This document shows positions 6,497 through 7,935 of a stretch of DNA of 7,935 nt, piece after piece. The position numbers were made by a program, and so were the translations under genes. Each line of letters begins with the position of its first letter. Positions within the stretch are counted from its first letter, which is position 1. The notes under the pieces are model-generated. The model ran no database searches and had not been told where the DNA came from. It saw only the letters and a program-made list of their open reading frames with translations. Source of the DNA: an uncultured Micrococcales bacterium (GTDB lineage Bacteria; Actinomycetota; Actinomycetes; Actinomycetales; Microbacteriaceae); assembly GCA_913056225.1 (NCBI GenBank), contig CAJXMQ010000043.1, positions 1 through 7,935 of the forward strand, given 5' to 3'.

Positions 6497-7346
6497 TAAC
6501 AAATGGCCCAGGGCAGCCGAATTACTAACTCATGACCTCTCACCAATTGGCCTGATTGACATCCCGGCCCACGAGACCTCCATAAGTAAAACAAATGCAT
6601 GGCAAACCCCCGCGGCCATCAGGGAATCTCTCAATAGATACAGCTCTCACTCCATGGATTCAGGACAACTGCAATTCATTCAAGACCTGGGGGCGATTCA
6701 AGACCCGGATAAAAACGAAGCGCATGCAATTGAGGAACTTAGAGCTGTTCAAAACAAACTTCTGATTGCCCTGGGTGGAGATAATTCGATTACCTACGCA
6801 GTTGCAATGGCAAGACTAAAAAACTTGCAAAACTCTGGGGTAATAACCCTTGATGCACACCATGATCTGAGGGAGGGAGTCAGTAATGGGTCCCCAATTC
6901 GAAGGTTGATCGACAGCGGAGTTGATCCCAAAAACATTGTGCAAATAGGTATTAATAGCTTCTCAAACTCAACCTATTATTCAAATCTGGCCAAGGATTA
7001 CGGAATTACAGTTATTTCACGAGATGAGATTGCAAGCACCGGCATCGAACTAGCTTGCGAGAAAGCATTGAAACAGCTCGGTCACTGCTCAGAAATACAT
7101 GTTGATCTTGATGTGGACGTTTGTGATCGAAGCGCGGTCCCTGCCTGCCCCGCCAGCGCCCCCGGAGGGATAAGTGCCTACGAACTCAGGATTGCAGCCA
7201 GAAAACTAATTCAAAATCCAAAGGTTGTCTCCTGCGACATTACCGAAATAGACGCCTCTCAAGACAGTGCTGATGGCAGAACTGTGAGACTTGGGGCTTT
7301 GCTGGTGTTGGAAGCAGTGGCGGGCTTTGGATTGCGGGGAGACTAA
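6486..7346 (+). CDS. hutG: Formimidoylglutamase, arginase/agmatinase family
   Basis: This 286-residue ureohydrolase-fold protein probably cleaves N-formimidoyl-L-glutamate to glutamate and formamide, the last step of the pathway, in the cytoplasm with a Mn2+ pair. Arginase-family metal motifs are visible in order: GGDNS (97-101), DAHHD (123-127), DLDVD (207-211) and DITEID (251-256). The first is normally GGDHS, so the usual His metal ligand is Asn100. The position of arginase His141 appears to be Asn134 in SNGSPIRRL. IVQIGINSFSNS (151-162) resembles my memory of actinobacterial HutG proteins. By sequence alone an agmatinase or guanidinobutyrase is possible, but the complete hut context favours HutG. 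The ATG at 6486 lies inside the end of hutR (11-base overlap); a TTG at 6477 would add three residues. AGAAAG (6470-6475) is a modest ribosome site. Confidence 0.87.
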   Translation: MTTDNKWPRAAELLTHDLSPIGLIDIPAHETSISKTNAWQTPAAIRESLNRYSSHSMDSGQLQFIQDLGAIQDPDKNEAHAIEELRAVQNKLLIALGGDNSITYAVAMARLKNLQNSGVITLDAHHDLREGVSNGSPIRRLIDSGVDPKNIVQIGINSFSNSTYYSNLAKDYGITVISRDEIASTGIELACEKALKQLGHCSEIHVDLDVDVCDRSAVPACPASAPGGISAYELRIAARKLIQNPKVVSCDITEIDASQDSADGRTVRLGALLVLEAVAGFGLRGD

Positions 7347-7366
7347 ACTGAAGCCAAGTAATCTTT

Positions 7367-7372
7367 GAGGGG
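7367..7372 (+). promoter_or_regulatory. Ribosome binding site of purS
   Basis: GAGGGG ends eight bases before the TTG at 7381. It supports the TTG start over the internal ATG at 7405, which would delete the first beta strand of PurS. Confidence 0.75.
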
Positions 7373-7380
7373 CTAGAAGT

Positions 7381-7632
7381 TTGCCAAAAATAATCGTTGA
7401 GATCATGCCGAAACAGGATTTGTTGGATCCGCAGGGAAAAGCCGTTGCCAATGCGCTTAGGCGAGCAGGCAATGATGTTGAAACCACCCGCATCGGAAAA
7501 CGGATTGAGCTTCACTACAAAAACCAACCGACTGAAAAAGACTTAGAAAAAGCCAAGGAGCTGGCCAAAGACTTTCTGTCTAACTCGGTAATTGAAGATG
7601 TTGTCGATGTTTATATCGAGGGTCAGAATTGA
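7381..7632 (+). CDS. purS: FGAM synthase subunit PurS
   Basis: PurS is the small subunit of the three-part formylglycinamidine synthase (PurS-PurQ-PurL), which converts FGAR to FGAM in purine synthesis. It bridges PurQ and PurL and helps pass ammonia between them. The 83 residues equal the family size. The start block PKIIVEIMPKQDLLDPQGKA and the end block SNSVIEDVVDVYIEG (67-81) are characteristic. Translation starts at TTG behind a strong GAGGGG. The gene follows hutG by 34 bases in the same direction; I could not find a good promoter in that gap, so a promoter may lie inside hutG or some transcript may read through. It overlaps purQ by four bases. Confidence 0.95.
   Translation: MPKIIVEIMPKQDLLDPQGKAVANALRRAGNDVETTRIGKRIELHYKNQPTEKDLEKAKELAKDFLSNSVIEDVVDVYIEGQN
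7618..7622 (+). promoter_or_regulatory. Ribosome binding site of purQ
   Basis: GAGGG, still inside purS, ends six bases before the TTG at 7629 and supports that start. Confidence 0.7.
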
Positions 7633-7935
7633 AAATTGGAGTAATCACCTATCCAGGAACTCTGGATGACAGAGATGCCCAAAGAGCCATCAAGTTAGCT
7701 GGTGCGACACCGGTGCCGCTGTGGCATGCAAGTGATGACCTGAAAGGCATTGATGCGGTTGTCTTGCCAGGGGGTTTCTCCTATGGTGACTACCTTCGCT
7801 GCGGAGCTATTGCAGCCCAAGCTCCTGCCACCAAAGAGGTAATCAAAAAAGCAGAAAAGGGACTTCCGGTGTTGGGAATCTGTAATGGTTTCCAAGTTTT
7901 GGTTGAAGCACATCTGTTGCCAGGCGGGCTAATCC
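7629..7935 (+). CDS. purQ: FGAM synthase glutaminase subunit PurQ, 3'-partial
   Basis: PurQ is the class I glutamine amidotransferase subunit that releases ammonia from glutamine for PurL. About 102 of some 225 residues are present and the frame runs off the right edge. The start reads MKIGVITYPGTLDDRDAQRA, as in actinobacterial PurQ. The block LPGGFSYGDYLRCGAIA (46-62) is diagnostic, and the nucleophile is C85 in GICNGFQVL. The catalytic His/Glu pair lies beyond the window. The TTG start overlaps the purS stop as TTGA, giving translational coupling with its own GAGGG. purL probably follows. Confidence 0.96.
   Translation, partial: MKIGVITYPGTLDDRDAQRAIKLAGATPVPLWHASDDLKGIDAVVLPGGFSYGDYLRCGAIAAQAPATKEVIKKAEKGLPVLGICNGFQVLVEAHLLPGGLI

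Noticed and set aside
1..7935. CRISPR arrays, tRNA or rRNA genes, insertion sequences, phage genes
   Set aside because: No spaced repeats, no structured RNA signatures, no transposase or terminal repeats were seen; nearly all of the window is accounted for by housekeeping genes.

Overview
The window suggests a moderate-GC actinobacterium. I infer this from the protein style rather than from any search. A small free-standing PurS is followed directly by PurQ, the histidine ammonia-lyase carries a CSG version of the MIO motif, the hut regulator is IclR-type, and the formimidoylglutamase looks like the actinobacterial agmatinase-like kind. Base composition looks near half GC, well below soil actinomycetes. 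A freshwater or marine Microbacteriaceae-like (Luna-type) organism would fit, but this is a guess.

Layout. Positions 1-1149 (+) hold most of a membrane sensor histidine kinase whose N-terminus lies left of the window. Positions 1150-1330 are a short convergent gap with a T-run, a weak hairpin and a start-less small reading frame. On the minus strand lies a tight operon read hutU (5640-3979), hutI (3982-2825), hutH (2821-1331), with a 4-base overlap and a 3-base gap. The 79-base divergent region 5641-5719 contains a perfect 8+8 inverted repeat that closely matches the HutR operator I recall from Corynebacterium. On the plus strand follow hutR (IclR family) and hutG, which overlap by 11 bases. 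After 34 bases comes purS, then the start of purQ, which runs off the right edge.

How it works together. HutH deaminates histidine to urocanate, HutU hydrates it to imidazolonepropionate, HutI opens the ring to N-formimidoyl-L-glutamate, and HutG cleaves that to glutamate and formamide. The four-step histidine degradation route is therefore complete here, with its likely regulator between the two arms. No histidine permease is in the window. PurS and PurQ belong to a different process: with PurL they form the FGAM synthase of purine synthesis.

I did not find a convincing new system. The points most worth a second look are the operator/promoter architecture of the hut divergon, the altered phosphoacceptor motif of the kinase, the substituted metal and catalytic positions in HutG, and an unexplained small reading frame after hutH.
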